Source: an uncultured Saprospiraceae bacterium
GTDB taxonomy: Bacteria > Bacteroidota > Bacteroidia > Chitinophagales > Saprospiraceae
Length of the DNA: 64,000 bases
Reading direction: 5' to 3'
Assembly: GCA_937959275.1 (NCBI GenBank)
Contig: CALGLU010000036.1
Location: 1 to 64,000 of the forward strand
Under the pieces are notes generated by a model. That model worked only from the letters and a program-made list of their open reading frames with translations. It ran no database searches and was not told the origin of the DNA. Shown in pieces: positions 26,817 to 35,875 of the stretch (positions are counted from its first letter, which is position 1; each line of letters opens with the position of its first letter). The translations under genes were made by a program, and so were the position numbers.

Positions 26817-29330
26817 TTGAAAAAGAAATGTTTTACCATGTTATGCCTTCTGCTGTCTTTAGGCATGATAGCCCAAGCGACTCAAATCAGAGGTAGAATT
26901 ATTGACAGCGAGAATAATCAACCGATCGAATATGCGACAATCACTTTACAAACATCAAGCGGCAATGAGTTTTTAGATGGTGTTGTGACTACTCCTTCAG
27001 GTGAATTTACATTTCCTAAAGTAGAGGGAGATCAAGTCATTCTCGAGGCTCAGTTTATGGGGTATGAGGATCATAGAGTTGAGCTGACGCTGACTGGTCG
27101 TGATATGGACCTAGGTGATATACAGCTGCAGATAGGCAGTGTTGCTCTATCGGAGGTAGAGGTGACAGCAAGAAAGACAAGGTCAATTCAAAAGATTGAT
27201 AAGCAGATATACAGTGCTGATCAATTTCAAAATGCGAAGGGAGGCAGTGCCACTGATGTCATGATGAATTTGCCTTCTGTCAGCATTAATTCGTTTGGTG
27301 AAATTTCAGTGCGAGGTACGACAGGTTTTCTGCTAATGATCAATGGAAAGACGATACAAACTGATCCTGCTGTCGTTCTCCAACAATTATCTGCCAATAC
27401 GATTGATGATATTGAGATCATCACAGCACCTTCAGCGAAGTATGACCCTGATGGTCATGCGGGGATCATCAATATCAAAACAAAACAAGGTGTCACGGAT
27501 GGCTTGTTTTTAAACGCAAATGTTTTGGTCGGCTTGCCAAGTATAGAGTCTTATGATAATGCTGAAACAACTCCTCGATATGGAGCAGACTTTAATGTGA
27601 ATTATAAAAAAGATAAATGGGATTTGTCAGCAGGTTTAGATTATCGGCGCTATGATAAATCGGGTAGGAGAGAAGGCTATGTTAATACGTATTTAAATGA
27701 GGTCTTGACAGAATTTCCGTCGAATGGTGAGCGTAGCTTTGATGAGATTAATTATGCTGGGCGCTTGGCAGTGCAGTATGCGCCTCAAGCCAATCAAAGA
27801 CTCTCTATAGGTGTATACGCTGGCAAACGAAGCAAGGATAGAACGGCAGACATCTTGTATGAAAATCAGCAGCGCAGTCAGATTAGTACAGATCAATTTG
27901 CTGGGACGGAAGCTTATTATGATTCATTTGTACGGACAGGATCAGTCATAACGGGGTCTCCTGTCTTGAATAGGTATACTTTTTATAATGAAAATTTAAG
28001 GATCAGGCGCGGCGATTTTTTTATTGGTAGTCTTGATTACAGTTTTGAGTTTGAGGATAAGTCTACGCTGTCTTTTTCAGGTTTGTATGAAAAAACAATT
28101 TTGGGAGGCCCGACAGATAACGTCAGTTTAGAATATCCAGGACTCACAAGAATCCTGCAGCTCCAGTTTAATGAAAATGATAATCCATTGGATGGTGTTC
28201 GATTGCAGTTGGATTACAAAAAATCATTTGGTGATGTGAGTTGGGAATCTGGTTATCAGTTTAGGTCATTGAAGCATCCAGGTGATTTTAGTTATTTCGA
28301 TAGAGATCTGGATACTGATGTTTGGGTGGAGAATCCATTATTTACGAACAGCATTGATTTGAGTCGACGGATTCATTCAGTCTATAATCAATTGTCTGGT
28401 CAGAAAGATAAGTGGGATTACAATGTTGGGGTCAGGCTTGAATACTTTGATCGTCAGGTAGATATTGCTAGACCAAACGAAACATATGATCTTGAAAAAT
28501 TTAATGTGTTTCCATCATTTACTTTAGGCTACCGTCTGTCTGAAAGCACGACTGCTAAATTGGCGTATAGCCGACGCATAGAACGAACAACTACATTTAA
28601 AATGACACCATTTCCAGAGCGAGAACATTCTGAAACCCTCGAACAAGGCGATGCAGAATTATTACCAGAATATATCGATGTGTTAGAGGCGGGAGTTATT
28701 CAGAATTGGGGAGATCATTCTGTGTTTGCAAATGTCTACTTGCGCAATGTCGACAATGTGATCAATCGAGTCAACACAGTTTTTAATGACACAATTCTGA
28801 ATCGAATATACACGAATGTAGGTGAATCTAAAACAATTGGTTTAGAAGTGGGAACAACATTTTATCCAACAAAAAAAGTGCGTTTTTATCTCGGAGGAAA
28901 TGTGTTTGATTATAACATCACTGGTGCTTTATTTGGAGATGAGATTAATACCTCTGCTATTGTTTATTCTGTTAATACAAATGCCAATATCAATTTTGGA
29001 AAATCCACTGATCTACAAATCGCATTGAATTACTTGTCAGAACGAGTGACAGCACAAGGCCGAGATTCTAGATTTTACAACCCATCTATGACACTTCGTA
29101 AATCATTTGCTAACAAGCGCTATACAATCGCTTTGCAATGGCTAAACATGGATATGGGATTATTAAACTCCAATGAGCAACGCATTACGACTGTGCGGGA
29201 TGCATTTTATACAACAACGAATTACATTTACGAAGTCGACATTCTACAATTAAATTTCAGTTACCAATTGAATCAATCAAAACATAAAATGGATTTGCCG
29301 CAAAGCGAATTTGGTAAAAAAGAATTCTGA
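26817..29330 (+). CDS. TonB-dependent outer-membrane receptor (carboxypeptidase-regulatory + plug + barrel)
   Basis: An 837-residue outer-membrane barrel. Residues 1-21 are a signal peptide (ends MIAQA). Residues 22-110 are a CarboxypepD_reg-like domain (RGRIIDSENNQPIEYATI). Residues about 115-225 are a plug-like domain (RKTRSIQKIDKQIY, DVMMNLPSVSIN..GEISVRG). The remainder (230-837) is a 14- to 22-strand beta-barrel region of the outer-membrane beta-barrel family type (OMP_b-brl_3), not a SusC with its partner SusD. It starts with TTG at 26817: this gives a good basic-hydrophobic signal peptide (MKKKCFTM...), whereas the next ATG, seven codons on, would remove its lysines. Ligand unknown. 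Confidence 0.87.
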   Translation: MKKKCFTMLCLLLSLGMIAQATQIRGRIIDSENNQPIEYATITLQTSSGNEFLDGVVTTPSGEFTFPKVEGDQVILEAQFMGYEDHRVELTLTGRDMDLGDIQLQIGSVALSEVEVTARKTRSIQKIDKQIYSADQFQNAKGGSATDVMMNLPSVSINSFGEISVRGTTGFLLMINGKTIQTDPAVVLQQLSANTIDDIEIITAPSAKYDPDGHAGIINIKTKQGVTDGLFLNANVLVGLPSIESYDNAETTPRYGADFNVNYKKDKWDLSAGLDYRRYDKSGRREGYVNTYLNEVLTEFPSNGERSFDEINYAGRLAVQYAPQANQRLSIGVYAGKRSKDRTADILYENQQRSQISTDQFAGTEAYYDSFVRTGSVITGSPVLNRYTFYNENLRIRRGDFFIGSLDYSFEFEDKSTLSFSGLYEKTILGGPTDNVSLEYPGLTRILQLQFNENDNPLDGVRLQLDYKKSFGDVSWESGYQFRSLKHPGDFSYFDRDLDTDVWVENPLFTNSIDLSRRIHSVYNQLSGQKDKWDYNVGVRLEYFDRQVDIARPNETYDLEKFNVFPSFTLGYRLSESTTAKLAYSRRIERTTTFKMTPFPEREHSETLEQGDAELLPEYIDVLEAGVIQNWGDHSVFANVYLRNVDNVINRVNTVFNDTILNRIYTNVGESKTIGLEVGTTFYPTKKVRFYLGGNVFDYNITGALFGDEINTSAIVYSVNTNANINFGKSTDLQIALNYLSERVTAQGRDSRFYNPSMTLRKSFANKRYTIALQWLNMDMGLLNSNEQRITTVRDAFYTTTNYIYEVDILQLNFSYQLNQSKHKMDLPQSEFGKKEF

Positions 29331-29666
29331 TTTCATTACAATTCAACAGCTCCTTTCTATATAGAATCCATATATAAGAATATTTTATATTACATTATTG
29401 TTAACTATTATCTTGATTATCAGTATTTTAAATATGTATTATATTTTTAATATGTTTCACACCTATCGAAAATTGTCTTTTCAAATTTCGAGTTAATTGT
29501 TCAAATTTGAATCATAAAGATGTTGGGCTTTACCGGTCTTAAAAGACTGCCAAACATGTTCAATTTACAAGAGCAATCCCACATATCCCGGCCCTTTCTT
29601 TACATGTGTGTAGAGTGAGGGTCTTTTATAAAATACGCTTCATCTTGTATACTGAGTAAAAGTTGA
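29331..29666. other. Intergenic region between convergent genes
   Basis: 336 bp AT-rich spacer between the TonB receptor and the Nramp-like gene. No clean terminator hairpin with T-run was found; a weak inverted repeat (CATGTGTGTAG around 29604) is not convincing. No gene or RNA recognised. Confidence 0.4.
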
Positions 29667-31079
29667 TCAAATAATTTTCACAATCCCATACACAGCAATC
29701 ATGAGGATCACAATCATACTGATCCATAGAGAGATGTCACCACTCATAGTAGGCTTGAATGCTTCAGGTGTCTGCCTGTATCGAAACTCAAAGGCTACAT
29801 AAATAATCAACAGCAGAATAACTGAGGTAATGATACCACCAAAAATCACCATCGCAACAGGCAACTTGACAAATAAGAAAAGTAACATCCAGCCTGCCGG
29901 CAAGACAAATGACAAAATGCCTATGGTCCGCATGCGCTGCTCCTGATTCACAAAATCAATAAAACCAACTTGAGAAAACATGTCTGTATATTGCCTCGTC
30001 CATGCAGCCAAGGCAGAAAATAAAGTCGAGAATAAAACAATCACAGCTCCTGCAAGAAAGACAGTTTTAGCTCCTTCGCCCAGAGTCTCTGTATAAATTG
30101 ATGACAAGGTTTCCAGCATCCCGTAACCTTCAGGCACAGTCCCCGCCTCATGCAGCACAGCCGCCCCCAATAGATAAAATGCACCAGTCATAACGGTATA
30201 GACAATCATTGCAATTATGGCATCTAATTTCATCACGTTAATCCAGCCCTTGGCTCGTCTTTCCCACTCTTCAGTGCCATCATTGACGCCAGTATATTGA
30301 GCATAACCTTTCTCAATACACCAATAGGTATAGTGAATAATCTCATCGCCGCCCACGCCTGTAATCCCAAAAGCCCCAATGGCAACAGCAACAGCTGCCG
30401 CCGGCAATTCAAACCGAAAGCCACTACTAATCTCTGCCCACGTCAAAGCATAACTCGTGTCCTGCAAAAAATATAGCGATGTAAATGTTAGCAGTGTAAA
30501 CAAAGCAATCATCACGATTGACATCTTCTCAATCAATTGATAATAGCCTTTAAAGACTAACAATGCGACAGACAAAGCCACCACCGCTGCCCAAGTAGTG
30601 ACTGATAATTGTGGTAAAAATATGTTGCCAGCAATCGCCACACCTCCAATGATCCCTCCGACTTGAGTGAACTTGACAATCATCAAAATCAAAATGGTCC
30701 AAATTGTCCAATGGCCTTTGCCGAAGCGAGGACCAGGCAATTTATTAAAGGAGGCTATGGCTGTTTCACCATTAAGGATTGCGTGTTTTCCAAATTCTAA
30801 TTGCAGGGCAACTTTGACAACACAGCTTACTAAAATAATCCAAAGCGTAACGAATCCAGCCTTGGCTCCTAATGTCGTCGTCGCGATGAGTTCGCCCGAT
30901 CCAACAATGGATGCAGATAAAATGAATCCAGGTCCTAAATGTTTAAGTTTACCCCAAAAGCTTGTTGGCGCATCCAGTATATTGTCCGAGGAGAGTAGAT
31001 ATGGATTTTCGATGTGAGACACAACTTCTAAATTAATCAATAATGTTGGACATTGTAGTGAGTGAAATACTAATTCCAC
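29667..31079 (-). CDS. Nramp-related divalent metal transporter, atypical
   Basis: A 470-residue inner-membrane transporter with about eleven hydrophobic segments in the Nramp (LeuT-like) arrangement. The TM1 region reads LGPGFILSASIVGSGELIATT and the TM6 region AFGITGVGGDEIIHYTYW. Classical Nramp proteins have DPGN in TM1 and a MPH motif in TM6 that bind the metal; both are replaced here (VGSGE and GVGGDE), placing it in the Nramp-related subfamily whose substrate is uncertain. The frame begins with GTG at 31079; a GTG at 31022 (MSHIENPYLL) gives a more family-like N-terminus, so the true start may be 57 bp further in. Gene stands alone; role in metal uptake is inference. Confidence 0.82.
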   Translation of the reverse strand: MELVFHSLQCPTLLINLEVVSHIENPYLLSSDNILDAPTSFWGKLKHLGPGFILSASIVGSGELIATTTLGAKAGFVTLWIILVSCVVKVALQLEFGKHAILNGETAIASFNKLPGPRFGKGHWTIWTILILMIVKFTQVGGIIGGVAIAGNIFLPQLSVTTWAAVVALSVALLVFKGYYQLIEKMSIVMIALFTLLTFTSLYFLQDTSYALTWAEISSGFRFELPAAAVAVAIGAFGITGVGGDEIIHYTYWCIEKGYAQYTGVNDGTEEWERRAKGWINVMKLDAIIAMIVYTVMTGAFYLLGAAVLHEAGTVPEGYGMLETLSSIYTETLGEGAKTVFLAGAVIVLFSTLFSALAAWTRQYTDMFSQVGFIDFVNQEQRMRTIGILSFVLPAGWMLLFLFVKLPVAMVIFGGIITSVILLLIIYVAFEFRYRQTPEAFKPTMSGDISLWISMIVILMIAVYGIVKII

Positions 31080-31330
31080 TTTAATATGTGGCTTATCCCA
31101 ATGTCGTCATCCGTTACTATTGAGAACATTTTTTAAATTGAACCAATTGACCAATAGATTTAACGTGTCCTAAATGTCGACTAAAGCGCTCCAATAGAGT
31201 TGACACATTGGAGGAAAATTGAATAATTCGGTATATAATCGTTGTTAGGATTTAACCACTTGAATACATTTAGGCGCTATCTTTTCAAGTCACTAAAGTA
31301 ATTTGGAATCATTTTTATAGCTTTTGGGGA

Positions 31331-31350
31331 CTCAAAACTATGGTTTTGAG
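31331..31350. promoter_or_regulatory. Inverted repeat upstream of the toxin-antitoxin pair
   Basis: CTCAAAAC-TATG-GTTTTGAG, perfect 8-bp arms, 57 bp before the antitoxin ATG. It may be an operator half of the autoregulated toxin-antitoxin promoter or a hairpin of an upstream transcript. Confidence 0.4.
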
Positions 31351-31367
31351 CTACTTTTAATAATATT

Positions 31368-31383
31368 ACGTACTTAATTACGT
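31368..31383. promoter_or_regulatory. Candidate YefM operator palindrome
   Basis: ACGTACTTAATTACGT, a 16-bp near-palindrome (14 of 16 positions symmetric), 23 bp before the antitoxin start. YefM family antitoxins autorepress by binding palindromes in this position, so it is a plausible operator. Confidence 0.5.
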
Positions 31384-31406
31384 TATTAATTAGTAACTTT
31401 AATAGT

Positions 31407-31658
31407 ATGAAAGTAGTGAACTATACAGACCTTAGATTAAATCTTAAAAAGTGGTTAGACTCCGTTGTAGATGATGTTGAAGAAGTCATCATAAAAAGGA
31501 AGAATCAGAAAGATTTAGTTCTTATTTCTTTAGAGGAATACAACTCATTAGTCGAGACTAACTATCTGCTTTCTGGGAAGAATAAAGATGTTTTATTACA
31601 ATCAATTGCAGAGACTCGGTCTAGTAGCAAGGAGTATCATGAATTGATAGACGAATGA
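31407..31658 (+). CDS. yefM: YefM/Phd-family antitoxin
   Basis: An 83-residue antitoxin. N-terminal DNA-binding Phd/YefM fold (MKVVNYTDLRLNLKKWLDSV) with the family-typical KNQKDLVLISLEEYNSLVET; the C-terminal part, which wraps the toxin, is helical and polar. It neutralises the adjacent YoeB-type toxin and normally represses its own promoter. Its stop overlaps the toxin start as ATGA, the classical arrangement. The upstream palindromes at 31331 and 31368 are candidate operators. Confidence 0.92.
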   Translation: MKVVNYTDLRLNLKKWLDSVVDDVEEVIIKRKNQKDLVLISLEEYNSLVETNYLLSGKNKDVLLQSIAETRSSSKEYHELIDE

Positions 31659-31909
31659 AAATAGCTTGGTCATCAAGGGCATGGAGTGATTATTTGACGT
31701 GGCAAAAAACAGATAAGAAAAAGCTCAAACGGATCAATGCACTGATTAAAGAATGTTTGAGAGATCCCTTTGAAGGAATCGGAAACCCAGAACCTTTGAA
31801 ACATGACTTAAAAGGATTTTGGTCTAGAAGAATAGATAAAGAACATCGCTTAGTCTACTCCTATAGAAAAGAAGAATTATTAATTGTTGCTTGTAAGTAT
31901 CATTATTAG
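31655..31909 (+). CDS. yoeB: YoeB-family toxin (ribosome-dependent mRNA endonuclease)
   Basis: An 84-residue RelE/YoeB-fold toxin that cleaves mRNA on the ribosome. Length and motifs (WQKTDKKKLKRINALIKEC, DPFEGIGNPEPLK, WSRRIDKEHRLVY, CKYHY) are those of the family. The catalytic residues known from E. coli YoeB are all present at the same numbers, E46, R65 and H83, so the enzyme should be active. ATGA overlap with yefM implies coupled translation. The pair sits alone between an Nramp-like gene and an oxidoreductase gene, with no other mobile-element mark. Confidence 0.95.
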   Translation: MKIAWSSRAWSDYLTWQKTDKKKLKRINALIKECLRDPFEGIGNPEPLKHDLKGFWSRRIDKEHRLVYSYRKEELLIVACKYHY

Positions 31910-32086
31910 GTAGAAGAGCTAATCCAATATCATCTGATTGTAAAAAAAATATAAAGACAAGTAATCGGAGTTAAGAAGAGTATTTACAGCTCAAATATTA
32001 AAGTGTGAGTGACTGCCTTAATCCCATGGATATTGTTACCATTGAGTATTCTCATTAATTTCTAATGATCATGTTGACCAATAGGG

Positions 32087-32147
32087 CTTCCTTCTTCCAT
32101 CTTCCATCTTCCATTTTCATTTTCATTTTCATTTTCATTTTCCCATT
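32087..32147 (+). repeat. Low-complexity CTTCCAT/CATTTT tandem tract
   Basis: Three tandem copies of CTTCCAT-type units followed by five tandem copies of CATTTT, ending about 43 bp before the oxidoreductase ATG. Such hexamer tracts can change length by slippage and could affect expression of the next gene. Confidence 0.8.
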
Positions 32148-32189
32148 CTTTATCCCCAGATTCCTTATTTTAGTTCAAATTGAAATCAC

Positions 32190-33473
32190 ATGGATCGAAG
32201 ACGATTTATCAAAGATGGAGCTTATGGAATCTCCGCATTACCATTATTGTCAGCTTTATCAAATAAAAATAAGACCTATAGATTAGCTTTGATCGGTTGT
32301 GGTTGGTGGGGGATGAATATTCTGCGCGAAGCCATCGCGCATCAGGAATGCAAAGTTGTTGGGCTGTGCGATGTGGATATGAAGGCACTCAATGCCGCAG
32401 CTGATGAAGTGAAGTCTCTCAATGGAGACAGCCCAGCGCTGCACAGAGATTATAGAGCTGTCATCCAAAAAGAACAACCAGAAATCGTGATTATAGGTAC
32501 ACCTGACCATTGGCATGCCTTGCCAGCTATCGAAGCGATGCAGGCAGGGGCACATGTGTATCTCGAAAAGCCGATAGGTCATACCATCGGCGAGGGACAG
32601 GCCATCCTGAGGCACGCTAGAGATACGCAGCGCGTTTGTCAAGTTGGTACACACAGACGTATTTCTCCGCATAATATGTCAGGTCTAGAATTTTTAAGAT
32701 CAGGGAAGCTTGGGAAGATTAATCACGTCAAATGTTTTGTCAATTATGGGCAAGGCGCTGGATCACCAGCTACAGAACTAGAGGTGCCGCAAGGATTGGA
32801 CTGGGATTTTTGGGTTGGCCCTGCAGCTGAGCAAGCATATAATAATCAGATTCATCCAAAGGGCTTTCGCAATTTTTTAAATTTTGCAAACGGGACAATT
32901 GCAGATTGGGGGATTCATTGGTTTGATCAAGTGTTGTGGTGGACTGAGGAGCGCGCTCCCAAGCGAATATATTCAACTGGTGATCGGTTCATTCGAGAAG
33001 ATAGTAGCGATGCACCAGATACGCAGATGGCCACATATGAATTTGAGACATTCACCTTAACATGGGAGAATCGAAGATGTGCCCCGACGAGTTATTTGGA
33101 GCATAATGTTGGTTGTATGTTTTATGGGACAGAGGGAAGCTTTCATATGGGCTGGCTTGACGGCTGGACCTTTTATCCAAAAAATAAAAATCATGAAGTC
33201 ATTCAAATGCCTGCCCAACTACATGCACCAGATCATCAAAACATCAAGGAGCTATGGGCTGATTTTATGGAATCGATTCGAGACGAGCGAACCCCAGTTT
33301 GCGACATCGAGCACGGCCACTTGGCGACAAACATCAGCTTGCTGGGTATGATCTCCTATAAGTTAGGGCGTAGCATCGAGTGGGATGGAGACAAAGAACA
33401 AATCATCAATGATCCCAAAGCGAATAAACTATTGAGAAGAGACTATCGGGGTAAATGGGAATATCCGGAATAA
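32190..33473 (+). CDS. Gfo/Idh/MocA-family NAD(P)-dependent oxidoreductase, Tat-exported
   Basis: A 427-residue dehydrogenase. The N-terminus carries a twin-arginine-like signal (MDRRRFIKDGAYGISAL), so it is likely exported folded with its cofactor. Residues about 30-150 are the Rossmann domain (LIGCGWWGMN, TPDHWHALP, and the family motif EKPIGHT). The rest is the C-terminal alpha/beta domain with a Trp-rich ADWGIHWFDQVLWW segment. Such proteins often act on sugars or inositols; the substrate cannot be told. The microsatellite tract upstream reaches within about 45 bp of the ATG. Followed by a 43-bp tandem repeat region, no downstream gene on the strand. Confidence 0.9.
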   Translation: MDRRRFIKDGAYGISALPLLSALSNKNKTYRLALIGCGWWGMNILREAIAHQECKVVGLCDVDMKALNAAADEVKSLNGDSPALHRDYRAVIQKEQPEIVIIGTPDHWHALPAIEAMQAGAHVYLEKPIGHTIGEGQAILRHARDTQRVCQVGTHRRISPHNMSGLEFLRSGKLGKINHVKCFVNYGQGAGSPATELEVPQGLDWDFWVGPAAEQAYNNQIHPKGFRNFLNFANGTIADWGIHWFDQVLWWTEERAPKRIYSTGDRFIREDSSDAPDTQMATYEFETFTLTWENRRCAPTSYLEHNVGCMFYGTEGSFHMGWLDGWTFYPKNKNHEVIQMPAQLHAPDHQNIKELWADFMESIRDERTPVCDIEHGHLATNISLLGMISYKLGRSIEWDGDKEQIINDPKANKLLRRDYRGKWEYPE

Positions 33474-33480
33474 AAAAAAT

Positions 33481-33712
33481 CTAGTTCAACCAACATCCTG
33501 GCTATCATGTCAGTCTTAAAAATCCTGTTCAAACAACATCCTGGCTATCATGGTAATCTTAAAATCTAGTTCAGACAACATCCTGACTATCATGGCAATC
33601 ATAAAAATCCTGTTCAGACAAAATCCTGACTATCATATCAGTCTTATAAATCCTGTTCAAACAAAATCCTGACTATCACGGCAATCCTAAAAATCCTGTT
33701 CAGACAGGTAGC
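33481..33712. repeat. Tandem array of a 42-44 bp unit
   Basis: Five complete and one partial copies of a unit with the core CTGTTCARACAAMATCCTGR and CTATCATGGYAATCWTAAAA, unit starts at about 33481, 33524, 33566, 33610, 33653 and 33695. It fills the space between the convergent oxidoreductase and response-regulator genes and begins 8 bp after the former's stop. No coding capacity recognised. Confidence 0.85.
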
Positions 33713-33734
33713 CATCCTCTAACAAAGCCATCAC

Positions 33735-34451
33735 CTACAATTTCCGTTCATGAATCATCGCCAACAAGTCCTCCCTATAAATTTTACCAACAGGTATACT
33801 TTTCGTTTCCCCTTTTTCTTTTAATTCGACCATATTGCCAACTAGGGCTTTGATCCGTTTTGTGTTCACGATGTAGGAGCGGTGGATGCGTCGAAATTGT
33901 TTAGAGGGTAATTTAACTTCAAGACTTTTCATTGTCTGTAAGGTTATGACTCGTCCTTCTTCTTGTCTAATGATGACATAGTCTTTGAGTCCTTCAATAT
34001 ATAGAATATCATCAAAGTTGACTTTGACTAATTTTTTATCTGCTTTGACAAAGAAATAGTCTTCACTATCATCCGTGGTCGAGCTAGGCGCATTGTCTTT
34101 CAGTTTGACTTCAACTTTATTGACGGCTTTCATAAAGCGGTCCATTGAGATTGGCTTTAATAGATAATCTACAGCATTCATCTCAAAGCCTTCAACAGCA
34201 TATTCACTGTAGGCTGTGGTGAAGATGACAAGAGGTGGATTGTCTAAGGATTTCATAAACTCAATTCCAGTCAGTTGGGGCATTTGGATATCCAAAAACA
34301 TTAAATCGATTTGTTCATTTTGAAGGATCCGATTGGCTTCAATCGCATCACTGCACTTGGCTATGAGTTGCAAGTTAGGGAGTTGATTGACATAAGTCTC
34401 AATGATATCCTGTGCTAATGGTTCGTCGTCTACAATTAGTGTTTTTATCAT
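33735..34451 (-). CDS. LytTR-family response regulator
   Basis: A 238-residue response regulator. Residues 1-120 are a receiver domain with the acidic pocket (VDDE, residues 7-10), the phosphoacceptor Asp at 54 (MFLDIQMP), and K in LLKPIS. Residues about 135-238 are a LytTR DNA-binding domain (YFFVKADKKLVKVNFDDILYI region, LEVKLPSKQFRRIHRSYIVN). It is the partner of the histidine kinase encoded 16 bp upstream. The family regulates extracellular polymers, autolysis or virulence by binding direct repeats; targets here are not visible. Confidence 0.94.
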   Translation of the reverse strand: MIKTLIVDDEPLAQDIIETYVNQLPNLQLIAKCSDAIEANRILQNEQIDLMFLDIQMPQLTGIEFMKSLDNPPLVIFTTAYSEYAVEGFEMNAVDYLLKPISMDRFMKAVNKVEVKLKDNAPSSTTDDSEDYFFVKADKKLVKVNFDDILYIEGLKDYVIIRQEEGRVITLQTMKSLEVKLPSKQFRRIHRSYIVNTKRIKALVGNMVELKEKGETKSIPVGKIYREDLLAMIHERKL

Positions 34452-34467
34452 AATAGTATGTTTAATG

Positions 34468-35541
34468 TTAGTTATGACTAAGGTCTATTTTAAGTTTAAC
34501 GTGATATGAATTCGGTGTCTTTTGGATATCCAAATCATGATGATTGGGATAAATTAACTTGAGTCTTCGTTTGATATTGCCAAGACCCACACCGCCACTT
34601 CGTTTTGATTTTGTCGCTGGCATAGTGGGCGGATTGCTATTGTCGACTTTCATCAGTATTTGTTCATTTTGAATATGAATGAGTATGTGAACGTAGCCAG
34701 ATTGGATTTGGCTGTTAAGGCCATGTTTAAAACTATTTTCAATGAATGGCATAAACATTAGAGGAGCAATTCTCAACCCTGTAGTTGCGCCTTCCAGATT
34801 AAAATCGATTTCAAATTTATTACCATGTCTGAGTTTTTCTAATTCAAGGTAGTTCTTAATATAATTGACTTCTTTTTCTAATGGCACTTCTTTCTCATTG
34901 CACTCATAGAGCATGTAGCGCATCATCTCAGATAGCCTAAGCACGATCTCTGGAGCCAGATCAGATTTCTTTAATGTCAGGGCATAGAGACTATTCAGTG
35001 TGTTGAATAGGAAGTGAGGGTTGACCTGTGATTTTAGATATTTTAGTTCAGAGCGGAGTGTTTGAGCCTGGAGGTCAACTTTTTCTCGTTGGTGCGTAAA
35101 CCAATCGTTGATGATTTTATAAATGGAAGATGAGCTAGCAACAAAAAACGTTAGAATAAAGATTGAATTAATATGATTGGTCACATAGGATTGCAATGTG
35201 ATGTGGTCATGAGGAATACAGAAATACATCGCAATACTTTCAAGAGGAACGATGACTAAAATCACTAAACAAAGTAAGATGATGTAATGTGAATATTTTT
35301 GTGTTGCCAGATATTTTGGGAATAAAAACAGCAAATTCACATATACCGCAATTGAATAGAAAAAAATGCTGATTAAGTTAATTAGCATACCTGTCGCCAA
35401 TGAGTGCGATCGCTGAGAAATAGCGACGAGAAAGAAGTAAAAGACAAGCCAAAAGACAAGGTGGTAGATCAGGTTTGATTCAAAAACCCGGTCTATGTAT
35501 TTACCAACGCCATCTATGCTCCCTGATAAACTCTTTCTCAC
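34468..35541 (-). CDS. LytS/YehU-type sensor histidine kinase
   Basis: A 357-residue kinase. Residues about 25-145 hold four hydrophobic membrane segments with short loops, without an extracellular sensory domain. Residues about 155-240 are the His_kinase domain with the phosphoacceptor in SQVNPHFLFNTLNSL, H176. Residues about 250-357 are the HATPase_c part (FIENSFKHGLN, GGVGLGNIKRRL). It starts with GTG at 35541; the first hydrophobic segment follows within 25 residues, so no later start fits better. It forms a two-gene operon with the LytTR regulator. Confidence 0.93.
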   Translation of the reverse strand: MRKSLSGSIDGVGKYIDRVFESNLIYHLVFWLVFYFFLVAISQRSHSLATGMLINLISIFFYSIAVYVNLLFLFPKYLATQKYSHYIILLCLVILVIVPLESIAMYFCIPHDHITLQSYVTNHINSIFILTFFVASSSSIYKIINDWFTHQREKVDLQAQTLRSELKYLKSQVNPHFLFNTLNSLYALTLKKSDLAPEIVLRLSEMMRYMLYECNEKEVPLEKEVNYIKNYLELEKLRHGNKFEIDFNLEGATTGLRIAPLMFMPFIENSFKHGLNSQIQSGYVHILIHIQNEQILMKVDNSNPPTMPATKSKRSGGVGLGNIKRRLKLIYPNHHDLDIQKTPNSYHVKLKIDLSHN

Positions 35542-35797
35542 TGTGTTGTTTGGAGTTTGTATAAGTTGTAAAGATGTGAATTTTGAAGGCGATTTCCCCT
35601 ATTTTTTCGAGGAACAGTCACTTAATAGGGATGAAGTAGGAGAAATCGCGTTATTCCTCTACATAATTGAATCCTTAATAGATTGAGCAAATAGAGCCTT
35701 GATCACTTCAAAAATGAAAACACCTGCACATCTTTCAAAAAGTAAATAATTATCCTACATTTACCCTTTCAAGCTTGAAAAGTTCAAGTTAAAAGTT

Positions 35798-35871
35798 GGC
35801 CGCGTAGTTCAACTGGATAGAATATCGGATTTCGACTCCGACGGTTGGAGGTTCGAACCCTCCCGCGGTCA
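35798..35871 (+). tRNA. tRNA-Arg (anticodon TCG)
   Basis: A complete cloverleaf reads by eye: acceptor GGCCGCG with CGCGGTC, D-arm GTTC..GAAT (35807-35823), anticodon stem TCGGA/TCCGA around TTTCGAC with anticodon TCG (arginine, CGA codon), variable loop CGGTT, T-arm GGAGG-TTCGAAC-CCTCC, discriminator A. The CCA end is not encoded. A terminator hairpin follows from 35876. Confidence 0.95.
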
Positions 35872-35875
35872 CAGA

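Noticed and set aside
19490-29330. Canonical polysaccharide-utilisation locus
   Set aside because: No SusC-SusD pair or hybrid two-component regulator; the receptor is of a different TonB type, so only a loose functional link is claimed.
32065-32286. Plus-strand ORF starting in the CATTTT tract
   Set aside because: It is a low-complexity frame overlapping the oxidoreductase start; the oxidoreductase with its twin-arginine signal is clearly the real gene.
33481-33712. Possible CRISPR array (43-bp repeats)
   Set aside because: The units are directly adjacent with no unique spacers, and no cas gene is present; it is an ordinary tandem repeat.
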